Assembly: GCA_041623895.1 (NCBI GenBank)
Contig: JBFJVZ010000389.1
Coordinates: 1 to 7,348, forward strand
Reading direction: 5' to 3'
DNA: 7,348 nucleotides
Source of the DNA: JBFJVZ01 sp041623895
Lineage (GTDB): Bacteria; Planctomycetota; Planctomycetia; Pirellulales; Pirellulaceae
The notes beneath the pieces are model-generated. The model searched no databases, was not told the DNA's origin, and saw only the letters and a program-made list of their open reading frames with translations. A program made the translations under genes and the position numbers. Below, one piece after another: positions 1 through 6,356 of this stretch; position 1 is the stretch's first letter; each line of letters begins with the position of its first letter.

Positions 1-116
1 ATTTTGTGAACTGCCGGTTAGGGACCCGCGAACGGAGTCGCAGGACTACGGGTGTCGAGTGTACTGCTAAGCGGGACGTCTCACGCCCAGCGGCTGATAG
101 GAATGGTGCTCTCCAG
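1..116. other. Non-coding left end with a weak inverted repeat
   Basis: No convincing gene lies here; the one frame open through this stretch runs antisense into the gene at 117-623 and resembles nothing. The segments CCGGTTAG (14-21) and CTAAGCGG (67-74) are inverted copies with one mismatch and could close a long imperfect stem. A shorter AGTC-GCAG-GACT hairpin sits inside. The stretch follows the 3' end of a minus-strand gene, so it may be an intergenic palindromic repeat or the 3' untranslated region. It has no T-run typical of an intrinsic terminator, and I could not fold it as a tRNA. Confidence 0.3.
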
Positions 117-623
117 TTAACGAGTAACGCGGAACTCGTGTTTTTGCTCATGGCCCTGTTCGTCGACCCAATGGATCTCGAAAAAACGCTGTCCAATGCT
201 TTTGATCGTGTGATTTCCTCGCATGTATCCTCCCGGCTGAGTGCGATCTAACAAACCCGCGAATAGCTGCTGCCGGTCGTGCCAGATTTCGACGCTGTCT
301 TGATTGGGCGTTGCCGTTGGCGTTTGGAAAACCCAAAGACTTGTTTCGCTGTAGCGGGATGGCTCGACGCGAAGCAGCGACACCCACTCGCCCTTTTGAT
401 GTCGATGCTCCAGCGACCAGCCAAGCTTTTCTCCCACGATCTGAAAGGCGGTCACTTGGCCCAACACGGGATGTTTGATTTGCGACGATCGCGTGGTCAG
501 CGTGGGCCGCGTGGAAGCGTGCCACCACGCCAAGACACAGGCGATACAGAGCACCACCAGCAACATCTCGCGCAAACTGATCCGCAGCCAGCTTGCATTA
601 CTAGTTCCGAGCTGATCATTCAC
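117..623 (-). CDS. Small membrane-anchored protein of unknown function (planctomycete-type)
   Basis: This 168-residue protein has a short polar N-terminus, then one hydrophobic segment at about residues 20-36 (LLVVLCIACVLAWW), then a soluble domain of about 130 residues. The segment is preceded by 'RISLRE', a combination common in small planctomycete membrane proteins. I expect a single-pass anchor with the C-terminal domain probably outside the cytoplasm. The rest is rich in W, Q, R and H and shows no motif I recognise. The start is GTG at 623, with no strong ribosome binding site. The next in-frame Met, residue 20, would cut into the basic region before the membrane segment, so the GTG is preferred. 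The gene begins 36 bases after the rtcB stop on the same strand, so it is probably co-transcribed with rtcB. Function is unknown. Confidence 0.7.
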   Translation of the reverse strand: MNDQLGTSNASWLRISLREMLLVVLCIACVLAWWHASTRPTLTTRSSQIKHPVLGQVTAFQIVGEKLGWSLEHRHQKGEWVSLLRVEPSRYSETSLWVFQTPTATPNQDSVEIWHDRQQLFAGLLDRTQPGGYMRGNHTIKSIGQRFFEIHWVDEQGHEQKHEFRVTR

Positions 624-659
624 GTCAACTGTGACCCGTTATGGGAATCGTATGGAGTT

Positions 660-2144
660 TCAATCATCCGCTGGACCCGCGTCTTTGATCACAAAACGGG
701 CGCGCAAACGAGCGACTTGGCGGGCCAGGCCGGCTTTTTCCACGCTGCTCAGGACTTCGTTAAAATCTTTGTACGCTGCCGGGGCTTCGTCTTTGGGATA
801 GCGTCGGCAATTGGTCAAGATATCGGCGGCGTCAAACGACTCATCGATCTGCTGCTGATCCAACTCACGAATCGCCCGCTTCCGCCCGAGCATCCGGCCG
901 GCACCGTGATTGACGCTGAAGCAACTCTCCTGGGCACCGGGCAGCGCGACCATCACGCTGGAACCCGCTTGCGGATTACCCGGCAGTAAGATCGGATGGC
1001 CGGTGTGCTCAAACGGCGTTCGCTTCAGCGCATGATGCCCGGCGGGAAACGCTCGCGTGGCTCCCTTGCGATGCACCCAGGTTGGCTTTCCGCCCAGGTA
1101 TTCTTTGCGGGCAATGTTGTGGCTGATGAAGTAAACCAGTTGACCCTTGGTACCCGGAAATACTTCCTGGAACGCTTCCAACACCAGCGCGTTGATCAGC
1201 ATGTGATTGACAGTTGCAAAGTTCGCTCCCAGCGCCATGTCGTCCAAATAGTTGTCGGCTTCGGGTGTTCCCAAAGGCGCGTGCACCAGCTGTTTATCGT
1301 TGCCCGGCAGTGGAATTTTCCAGGTCTCGAACTTTTCCTCCAGTACTTTGAACTGGCCGCTCGCCAGGCGGTGACCAACCCCACGCGAACCGCAGTGTGA
1401 AAGAAAAGCAATCTGTCCGTCGCGGAGCCCAAATACCTGCGCGGCGTCGCGGGCCTGTTCGTGATCGGCCAGCTCGACAACTTCACACTCACCAAAATGA
1501 TTTCCGCCGCCATAGGAACCAAGCTGCTGAACCTTTTCGCGAAAACCCTTGAAGGACTTCGTCTGCCGCAGCTGGTACAGCCGCTCGCGCAGCGCATCGC
1601 TGCTATCATCGTGACCACGATGACTCGCATCCTCGCAGCGATCGGCCCAACTAACGGGAATCCCCAACGACGAAAGCACGTCGGCTGATGCGCCTTCAGT
1701 CATTGCAGCCGAACCAATTTTCTCGTCAATACGGCGTCCTTTGGGGACATCGCGAGATCCTTTGCCCACACCGGTCGGAATGCGACGACAGATCGCGTGA
1801 ATGACTTCTCGGCGGGTTTGCTTTTCCGTGACCGCATCTGCAGGCAAATCGGTCTGCAACAAACTCATCGAACACTTGATGTCAAAGCCGACCGGGCCCG
1901 GATAGATATGAGTCGGCGAAGAGAGCACGCAGCCGATCGGCGCACCGTAACCGCAATGCGCGTCGGGATTCAGCACGACGTCGGTCACGCCGGGCGCGCA
2001 GCGCGAGTTGATCGCCTGCTGCAAACACAGCTCGTCAAACGTATTTTGAATTGCATTTGTACCGAATACTTTGACAGGCGAATGGTGATCGCCGGCAGGC
2101 AGAATCGCGGTGGCTTCACCAGTTGGGATCAATCGATGGTTCAC
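660..2144 (-). CDS. rtcB: RtcB-family RNA-splicing ligase
   Basis: RtcB is a cytoplasmic Mn/GTP-dependent ligase that joins RNA 2',3'-cyclic phosphate or 3'-phosphate ends to 5'-OH ends, in RNA repair or tRNA splicing. The 494-residue product is full length and has the family motifs in order: 'NPDAHCGYGAPIG' (59-71); 'GFDIKC' (86-91), giving metal ligands D88 and C91; 'GGGNHFGE' (212-219) with H216; 'SHCGSRGVGH' (249-258) with H250; 'SHNIARKE' (341-348) with H342; 'VHRKGATRAFPAGH' (357-370); and 'VNHGAGRMLGRKRA' (411-424), whose H413 is the expected guanylated histidine. All predicted metal and nucleotide ligands are kept, so it should be active. The start is GTG at 2144, supported by GAAGGAA seven bases upstream. 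The motif text varies slightly from the commonest form ('GxDIGCGM', 'HSGSRGxGH'). No RtcA or archease gene is in the window. Confidence 0.95.
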   Translation of the reverse strand: MNHRLIPTGEATAILPAGDHHSPVKVFGTNAIQNTFDELCLQQAINSRCAPGVTDVVLNPDAHCGYGAPIGCVLSSPTHIYPGPVGFDIKCSMSLLQTDLPADAVTEKQTRREVIHAICRRIPTGVGKGSRDVPKGRRIDEKIGSAAMTEGASADVLSSLGIPVSWADRCEDASHRGHDDSSDALRERLYQLRQTKSFKGFREKVQQLGSYGGGNHFGECEVVELADHEQARDAAQVFGLRDGQIAFLSHCGSRGVGHRLASGQFKVLEEKFETWKIPLPGNDKQLVHAPLGTPEADNYLDDMALGANFATVNHMLINALVLEAFQEVFPGTKGQLVYFISHNIARKEYLGGKPTWVHRKGATRAFPAGHHALKRTPFEHTGHPILLPGNPQAGSSVMVALPGAQESCFSVNHGAGRMLGRKRAIRELDQQQIDESFDAADILTNCRRYPKDEAPAAYKDFNEVLSSVEKAGLARQVARLRARFVIKDAGPADD

Positions 2145-2151
2145 AAGACGG

Positions 2152-2158
2152 TTCCTTC
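2152..2158 (-). promoter_or_regulatory. rtcB: Ribosome binding site of rtcB
   Basis: On the minus strand GAAGGAA lies seven bases before the GTG at 2144-2142. It is the clearest Shine-Dalgarno match among the planctomycete-like genes here and supports the GTG as the true start. Confidence 0.6.
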
Positions 2159-2170
2159 GTCGAATTAAGC

Positions 2171-2192
2171 GTGCCGAAAGTCATGTCGGCAC
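2171..2192. repeat. Inverted repeat upstream of rtcB
   Basis: GTGCCGA (2171-2177) and TCGGCAC (2186-2192) are perfect inverted copies around an 8-base loop. The repeat ends 26 bases before the rtcB start. No T-run follows on either strand, so it is a poor terminator. It could be an operator or a 5' leader hairpin of the rtcB transcript; chance is also possible for a 7-base stem. Confidence 0.4.
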
Positions 2193-2329
2193 CACAAGTG
2201 TACGATTCTGACCAGACGCAAGGTGAGACCAGCAGGTTCACAACTGCCGCATCGACAAAAGTTGACGCTGAGCAGTTTGACATCAACCGGCAGGGTCAAA
2301 GCAAGTGGCTGATAAGCGAATGAATTTGC

Positions 2330-3289
2330 CTACAACGCGCGTCGCACGATCTGCAGCCGACCGCCGGGTGGTATGAATTCGATTTCCAGTTGTGTGATCC
2401 GACCGTCAATGATGGCCTGGTCCACGCGTTTGATATCGGCAGGCGTCCGAATCACCGTTCCATTGACTTTCGTGATGACCGTGCCCCGTTCCGCGATGCC
2501 GATTTCTCTGCCAAGCCCGTGAGGATTGGAACCGGTCACCTTGATCTGCCGCTGTTGGGTCATGATGCAGGTCAGCCCCAAAGTTCGACGCGTCGTGTCC
2601 TTGTCCTGCAAAGTGATTCGCTGGACCCCGGCACCGCGGACAATCGTGATCACGATTTGGCCATTGCGAAAGTAATAGGCATCGCGAACATCACGCAAAG
2701 ATCGGATCTTCACACCATTAAGGCTCTCGATGATGTCTCCCTGTTTGAATCCCTGCTGCGCTCCGCGGCCAGCCGGATTCACACTGCGGACCCACACTCG
2801 GGTCCCGCCAAGATCCTGCTTCTCGTCCAGGTCAACCAGCAGATTGGGTCCCGGCCGACCCGCCGGACGCCTCGCCTGATGCCGGTCGATCGCCGCACCT
2901 GGAATGCGCGGGTCATTGGAATAGTAAGGGACTGCCGGCCGAAACGAATCGGGCACATAGGACTGTCCGGCACGATCACCCAAACGCAGAGGAATTCCCT
3001 GCCGGTTGACCAGCACGGCAAGCCGGCCGCCGCCAGCCGCAATCGCTTGTTGGTTAATCAGCGCATCGCCGGGAGCAAAATTATTAATGCTCAATATCGT
3101 GTCACCCGGCAGAATGCCTAGCCGGTGCGCTAAGCCTTGCCGGATTACTGTCCGCACCATCAGAATTCGCGAGCCGTCCAGATTGGTAACCAGGTCACCG
3201 GTAACACCCAGGCCTTGGGCCGGCGCAATTGACGGAAACAGACAAAGGAGCAGGCTGATGGAAAACAGGCAACGAACTGGCCGCGACAT
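2330..3289 (-). CDS. Secreted protein with three PDZ-like domains
   Basis: From the ATG at 3289 the product has 319 residues. A signal peptide spans about 1-25, with basic 'MSRPVR', the hydrophobic run 'FSISLLLCLFPSI' and a likely cut after 'APAQ'. PDZ-like domains follow at about 26-100 (carboxylate loop region 'GLGVTGDL', then 'GDTILSINN'), about 150-228 ('GDIIESLNGVKIRSLRDV') and about 236-305 ('GTVITKVNGTVIRTPADI'). A Pro/Arg-rich linker joins the first two. No serine protease domain precedes them, unlike HtrA/DegP, so this is probably a periplasmic scaffold or peptide-binding protein. The frame is open upstream to 3496, into ispH, but the ATG at 3289 is preferred because it gives a clean signal peptide and has GGGAG just upstream. 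The gene lies 98 bases after ispH on the same strand. Its partner is unknown. Confidence 0.8.
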   Translation of the reverse strand: MSRPVRCLFSISLLLCLFPSIAPAQGLGVTGDLVTNLDGSRILMVRTVIRQGLAHRLGILPGDTILSINNFAPGDALINQQAIAAGGGRLAVLVNRQGIPLRLGDRAGQSYVPDSFRPAVPYYSNDPRIPGAAIDRHQARRPAGRPGPNLLVDLDEKQDLGGTRVWVRSVNPAGRGAQQGFKQGDIIESLNGVKIRSLRDVRDAYYFRNGQIVITIVRGAGVQRITLQDKDTTRRTLGLTCIMTQQRQIKVTGSNPHGLGREIGIAERGTVITKVNGTVIRTPADIKRVDQAIIDGRITQLEIEFIPPGGRLQIVRRAL

Positions 3290-3296
3290 AGCATCG

Positions 3297-3301
3297 CTCC
3301 C
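3297..3301 (-). promoter_or_regulatory. Ribosome binding site of the PDZ protein gene
   Basis: GGGAG on the minus strand ends seven bases before the ATG at 3289. It decides this start over the much longer open frame that overlaps ispH. Confidence 0.5.
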
Positions 3302-3387
3302 GTGAGTGTTTTGAAACCGCAAGAATTGGTCTCGCCAGTCATCAATGCTATCCGACGGGAATTGACGGGTCAAAACACAACCTGCGA

Positions 3388-4326
3388 TTACGTTTTCGCT
3401 TGCAGCGCACGTAAAGGCTTTGGTAACGGAAAATGCACCGACTCGTCGCGGATGGACCGGTTTTCGACACTGGCCTGAAACTTTTCCACCAACCAATCGA
3501 CCGTCTCGGCGACAACAGACTCGGGCGCGCTTGCTCCGGCGGTAATCAATACATGATCGTCGCTTCGAAATTCGTCAACATTCAGATCTTGGGGGCCATC
3601 GACCAGAAAGGCGCGTTTGCCTTCGTTCGCCGCTAATTCGCGCAGCCGCTGAGAGTTGCTGCTGTTCTGGCTACCCAAGACCACCACGACGTCGGCCTCG
3701 GTCGAAAGTAATCGCACAGCCTCCTGGCGGTTTTGAGTTGCGTAACAGATGTCTTCTTTGGGGGGGCTGTGGATTTCAGGAAATCGTTCTCGCAGACGGC
3801 GAATGACTCGATTGGCATCATCCACGCTCAAGGTGGTTTGCGTCAGGTAAGCGACTTTGCTGTCATCATTGATTTGCAGCTCATCAACCTCACTTTCATC
3901 TTCAACCAACACGATGGCCTCGGGTGCTTCGCCCATCGTCCCAATCACTTCGTCGTGGCCTTCGTGGCCGATCAACACAATCGTGTATCCCTGTTTTGCG
4001 TACTTGATTGCCTCCAGATGCACTTTGGTGACCAGCGGACACGTTGCATCCAGGGCATTCAGCTTTCGCGCACGTGCCGCCGCGCGAATGGCCGGAGAGA
4101 CACCGTGTGCGGAATACAACGCCACACTGCCCTCGGGTATTTCTTCGATCGTATCGACAAAGATAGCGCCTTTGCGAATGAAGCTATCAACAACGTATTG
4201 GTTGTGAACGATCTCGTGATACACGTAGACCGGTGGCCCGAACTCCTGCAGCATCAAATCCAGCGAATCGATTGCCATGTTCACGCCCGCACAGAAGCCG
4301 CGTGGGGCTGCCAAAGTAATCTTCAT
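3388..4326 (-). CDS. ispH: 4-hydroxy-3-methylbut-2-enyl diphosphate reductase
   Basis: IspH (LytB) is the cytoplasmic [4Fe-4S] enzyme that reduces HMBPP to IPP and DMAPP, the last step of the MEP isoprenoid pathway. The 312-residue length is normal. The three cluster cysteines are present: C12 in 'PRGFCAGV', C96 in 'DATCPLV' and C194 in 'DICYATQNRQ'. Substrate-binding residues are also in place: H41 ('YHEIVHNQ'), H74 ('YSAHGVSP'), H124 and the catalytic E126 ('GHEGHDEVIG'), the 'NSSNSQRL' run at 221-228, and S267 in 'TAGASAPESVV'. The start is ATG at 4326; the perfect N-terminus 'MKITLAAPRGFCAGV' fixes it, although upstream there is only a weak GGAAA. It is divergent from hpnC across 66 bases, placing C5 precursor supply beside squalene synthesis. 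It may lead a leftward transcript with the PDZ gene. Confidence 0.97.
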   Translation of the reverse strand: MKITLAAPRGFCAGVNMAIDSLDLMLQEFGPPVYVYHEIVHNQYVVDSFIRKGAIFVDTIEEIPEGSVALYSAHGVSPAIRAAARARKLNALDATCPLVTKVHLEAIKYAKQGYTIVLIGHEGHDEVIGTMGEAPEAIVLVEDESEVDELQINDDSKVAYLTQTTLSVDDANRVIRRLRERFPEIHSPPKEDICYATQNRQEAVRLLSTEADVVVVLGSQNSSNSQRLRELAANEGKRAFLVDGPQDLNVDEFRSDDHVLITAGASAPESVVAETVDWLVEKFQASVENRSIRDESVHFPLPKPLRALQAKT

Positions 4327-4338
4327 TCGATTTCCGTG

Positions 4339-4346
4339 GTTATAAT
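4339..4346. promoter_or_regulatory. Possible overlapping divergent -10 boxes for ispH and hpnC
   Basis: TATAAT (4341-4346, plus strand) is a perfect -10 box, and TATAAC (4344-4339, minus strand) matches five of six. They overlap in the only AT-rich patch of the ispH-hpnC gap. Neither has a recognisable -35 at the usual spacing. A plus-strand transcript would start near 4353, giving either a leaderless message at the in-frame GTG 4354 or a leader of about 40 bases for the GTG at 4393. If both boxes are used, the two directions would compete for polymerase. Confidence 0.35.
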
Positions 4347-4392
4347 TTGGGTCGTGATCTGCCGGCCCGAGTCTCGTTCACGCGCTATTGTT

Positions 4393-5304
4393 GTGACTGT
4401 TCAGAATAACCGCCCAAACCGTCTTTCGTCCAACGGGCATGACGGCGGCCCAACAGATTCACAACTCAAGCAGGCCGAAAAGGAATGCCGGCGGCTGGCA
4501 AAGTCACATTACGAGAACTTTCTGGTGGCCAGCGTGCTGTTGCCGCGGCGAATGCGTCAACCATTCTACAACGTGTACGCGTTTTGCCGCACGGCTGACG
4601 ACCTGGCCGACGAGTCTCCGTCACCGGCAGAGGCTCTGAGGCGTCTGGATGATTTCCAGCGTCAGCTTGACGACACGTTTTGCGGACGACCGCCGGGGAA
4701 CGCATTCATGGCGCTGGCCGATACGATCGCCAAGTTTGGTTTGCCGAAAGAACCTTTCGATGATTTGCTGAGCGCCTTTCGGCAAGATCAATCCAAGTCA
4801 CGCTATCAATCGTTCGACGAACTGCTCCAGTACTGTTGCCTGTCTGCCAATCCGGTCGGCCGCATCGTGCTGAAACTCGGCAATTCGTCTGATCAGGAAA
4901 ACGCCAGGTTGTCCGATCTGATCTGTACGGGTCTACAACTGGCGAACTTCTGGCAGGACGTGGCCCGCGATCGAGCGATCCGCCGCGTCTACGTGCCGCA
5001 GGAAGAAATGTTGCGTTTCGGCGTCAGCGAAGAGATGTTTGATCAAACCACGACCCCGAAACCGTTACGAGAGCTGTTGGCCAGCGAATGCAAGCGTGCC
5101 GAAACATTTTTTCAGGACGGCCTGCCCCTGGCCGATCGCGTCCCCCGCTGGCTGGCCAAGAACATCAAACTATTCGCGCATGGCGGATTGGCCACTTTGG
5201 CGGCGATCCGCAGAATCGACTTTGATGTCCTGCGTGTTAGACCAACCGTCAGCAAGAGAGTGCAAATCGGCCTGGTGTGCCGGGCGATGCTGGGACAACT
5301 TTAA
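4393..5304 (+). CDS. hpnC: Hydroxysqualene synthase HpnC
   Basis: HpnC belongs to the trans-isoprenyl diphosphate synthase, head-to-head fold (squalene/phytoene synthase family). It converts presqualene diphosphate to hydroxysqualene. From GTG 4393 the product has 303 residues, close to the family norm. It shows 'CRRLAKSHYENF' (32-43), the HpnC signature 'LLPRRMRQPFYNVYAFCRTA' (49-68), the first aspartate-rich motif 'DDLADE' (69-74) and the second, 'NFWQDVARD' (185-193, with D189 and D193). 'SANPVGRIVL' (151-160) is also typical. The start is uncertain: no ATG is in frame before the conserved region and no Shine-Dalgarno is visible. GTG 4354 would add 13 residues. The open frame running antisense through ispH is not coding. 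Order and strand with hpnD and hpnE imply an operon. Confidence 0.93.
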   Translation: MTVQNNRPNRLSSNGHDGGPTDSQLKQAEKECRRLAKSHYENFLVASVLLPRRMRQPFYNVYAFCRTADDLADESPSPAEALRRLDDFQRQLDDTFCGRPPGNAFMALADTIAKFGLPKEPFDDLLSAFRQDQSKSRYQSFDELLQYCCLSANPVGRIVLKLGNSSDQENARLSDLICTGLQLANFWQDVARDRAIRRVYVPQEEMLRFGVSEEMFDQTTTPKPLRELLASECKRAETFFQDGLPLADRVPRWLAKNIKLFAHGGLATLAAIRRIDFDVLRVRPTVSKRVQIGLVCRAMLGQL

Positions 5305-5381
5305 TCCAGCAACCAGAATTCCAAACCAACCTGTGCTGGCGGGTATCATGCAGTGCTCGTCACCATATTTCGATCGGCATC
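5305..5381 (+). other. hpnC-hpnD spacer
   Basis: This 77-base gap lies inside the operon. CCAGCA (5306-5311) and TGCTGG (5334-5339) are inverted copies around a 22-base loop, a weak hairpin. No terminator or strong ribosome binding site is seen. The hpnD frame stays open through it, back to an ATG at 5277 inside hpnC, but the encoded residues have no resemblance to the family. Confidence 0.3.
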
Positions 5382-6356
5382 ATGTCATCGCAAATCTCAC
5401 TTTCTGCCAGCTATCGACACGTGCGACGTATTTCACGACGCAGCGGCAGCAACTTTTATCGATCTTTTTGGTTGCTGCCGCGAGCAAAACGTGATGCGAT
5501 GTGTGCGCTGTATGCGTTCGCTCGTATCACCGATGACTTGGGTGATTGCCATGAACCTACGTCGTTGCGAACGCGATGGCTGGAGTGGTGGCGGCAAACA
5601 ATCGCGCTGAACTTAATCGGTGATGGTCCGCCTGATCGAGTCCGTTTGGCCGAGGAGCTTGCCGACAGCACGTCTGATTGGCCGATCGATCTCCACATGC
5701 GGGCTAGCCAAATCGTGCCGGCACTACGCGATACGTCTCGCAAGTTCGAGATTCCCTCACGCTATTTCATGGAAATCATCGACGGCGTACTGGCCGATCA
5801 ACAGAAGACACGATTTGACACATACGAACAACTGGAGCATTACTGCTACCTGGTGGCATCCGCGATTGGACTGGCTTGTTTACACATTTGGGGTTTCCGC
5901 CAGCCGCTGCCAGTCGACGCCGCGATCGATTGCGGATTGGCATTTCAGCTCACGAACATCCTCCGCGACGTTGCCGAAGACGCGGAACGTGGCAGACTGT
6001 ATCTGCCGCGGCAACACTACGAACAACACGGGCTTTGCGAAGACGATCTGCTGCCTCCCAGGCCGGACGACCGGCTTTGTTGCCTGATCGAAGATGAAGT
6101 CCTGCGGGCACAGCGACTTTTCGATTCCGGCTGGCGAGTCTGGGATTCGCTTGAGGACGACGGGCGACCGATGTTCAGCATGATTTGGCGAACCTACCGG
6201 CGGTTGCTGCAGCGTATCGCTGATGATCCTCGAGCCGTCGCAACCAGGCGAATCCGCTTATCAACAGGTGAACGAATCGGCCTGGTCTCTCAGCATTTTT
6301 TTCCGCCGCTGTTTCGTCGGCTGCCCGTTCCGCCTCCTGAAGTGGCTAAGTCTTGA
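5382..6356 (+). CDS. hpnD: Presqualene diphosphate synthase HpnD
   Basis: HpnD condenses two farnesyl diphosphate molecules head to head into presqualene diphosphate, the first committed step to squalene. From the ATG at 5382 the product has 324 residues. It carries 'SGSNFYRSFWLLPRAKRDAM' (21-40), 'YAFARITDDLGD' (44-55) with the first Mg-binding aspartate motif, the substrate region 'EIIDGVLADQ' (131-140), 'YCYLVASAIGLACLHIWG' (154-171), and the second motif 'NILRDVAEDAERGRLYLP' (192-209, with D196 and D200). The start was chosen because the family usually opens with a short tail before 'YRHVRRI'; an in-frame ATG at 5277 would add 35 unrelated residues. No clear Shine-Dalgarno precedes it. 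Its stop overlaps the start of hpnE by TTGA, so the two are probably translationally coupled. Confidence 0.95.
   Translation: MSSQISLSASYRHVRRISRRSGSNFYRSFWLLPRAKRDAMCALYAFARITDDLGDCHEPTSLRTRWLEWWRQTIALNLIGDGPPDRVRLAEELADSTSDWPIDLHMRASQIVPALRDTSRKFEIPSRYFMEIIDGVLADQQKTRFDTYEQLEHYCYLVASAIGLACLHIWGFRQPLPVDAAIDCGLAFQLTNILRDVAEDAERGRLYLPRQHYEQHGLCEDDLLPPRPDDRLCCLIEDEVLRAQRLFDSGWRVWDSLEDDGRPMFSMIWRTYRRLLQRIADDPRAVATRRIRLSTGERIGLVSQHFFPPLFRRLPVPPPEVAKS

Larger units (their letters stand above)
2145..2329. other. Intergenic spacer between the PDZ gene and rtcB
   Basis: This 185-base gap precedes rtcB and follows the PDZ gene, both read leftward. It holds the rtcB ribosome binding site and a perfect 7-base inverted repeat (2171-2192). 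I found no small ORF with family resemblance, no T-tailed terminator for the PDZ gene and no well-spaced -35/-10 pair. The gap is long enough for rtcB to have its own promoter. Confidence 0.4.

Noticed and set aside
10..90. tRNA or small structured RNA at the left end
   Set aside because: No cloverleaf with acceptor, anticodon and T arms could be drawn; only weak short stems are present.
279..989. Plus-strand open frame of 236 codons opposite the small membrane protein and rtcB
   Set aside because: It runs across two minus-strand genes, and its product is an antisense shadow without recognisable domains.
2158..2190. Sigma-54 promoter ahead of rtcB, suggested by CGGCACG on the minus strand
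   Set aside because: The -24-like half is partly matched, but no GC-containing -12 element lies at the required distance, so the call is unsupported.
2390..3121. Plus-strand open frame of 243 codons opposite the PDZ protein gene
   Set aside because: It has no domain or ribosome binding site, whereas the minus strand shows a signal peptide and PDZ-like repeats.
3290..3496. N-terminal extension of the PDZ protein overlapping ispH
   Set aside because: It would place 69 unrelated residues ahead of a clean signal peptide and overlap the ispH end. The ATG at 3289 has its own ribosome binding site.
3733..4392. Long plus-strand open frame antisense to ispH, continuous with hpnC
   Set aside because: The translated part before 4393 has no family resemblance, while the opposite strand encodes a complete IspH with all its cysteines. 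It is open by chance, and HpnC similarity begins only near 4470.
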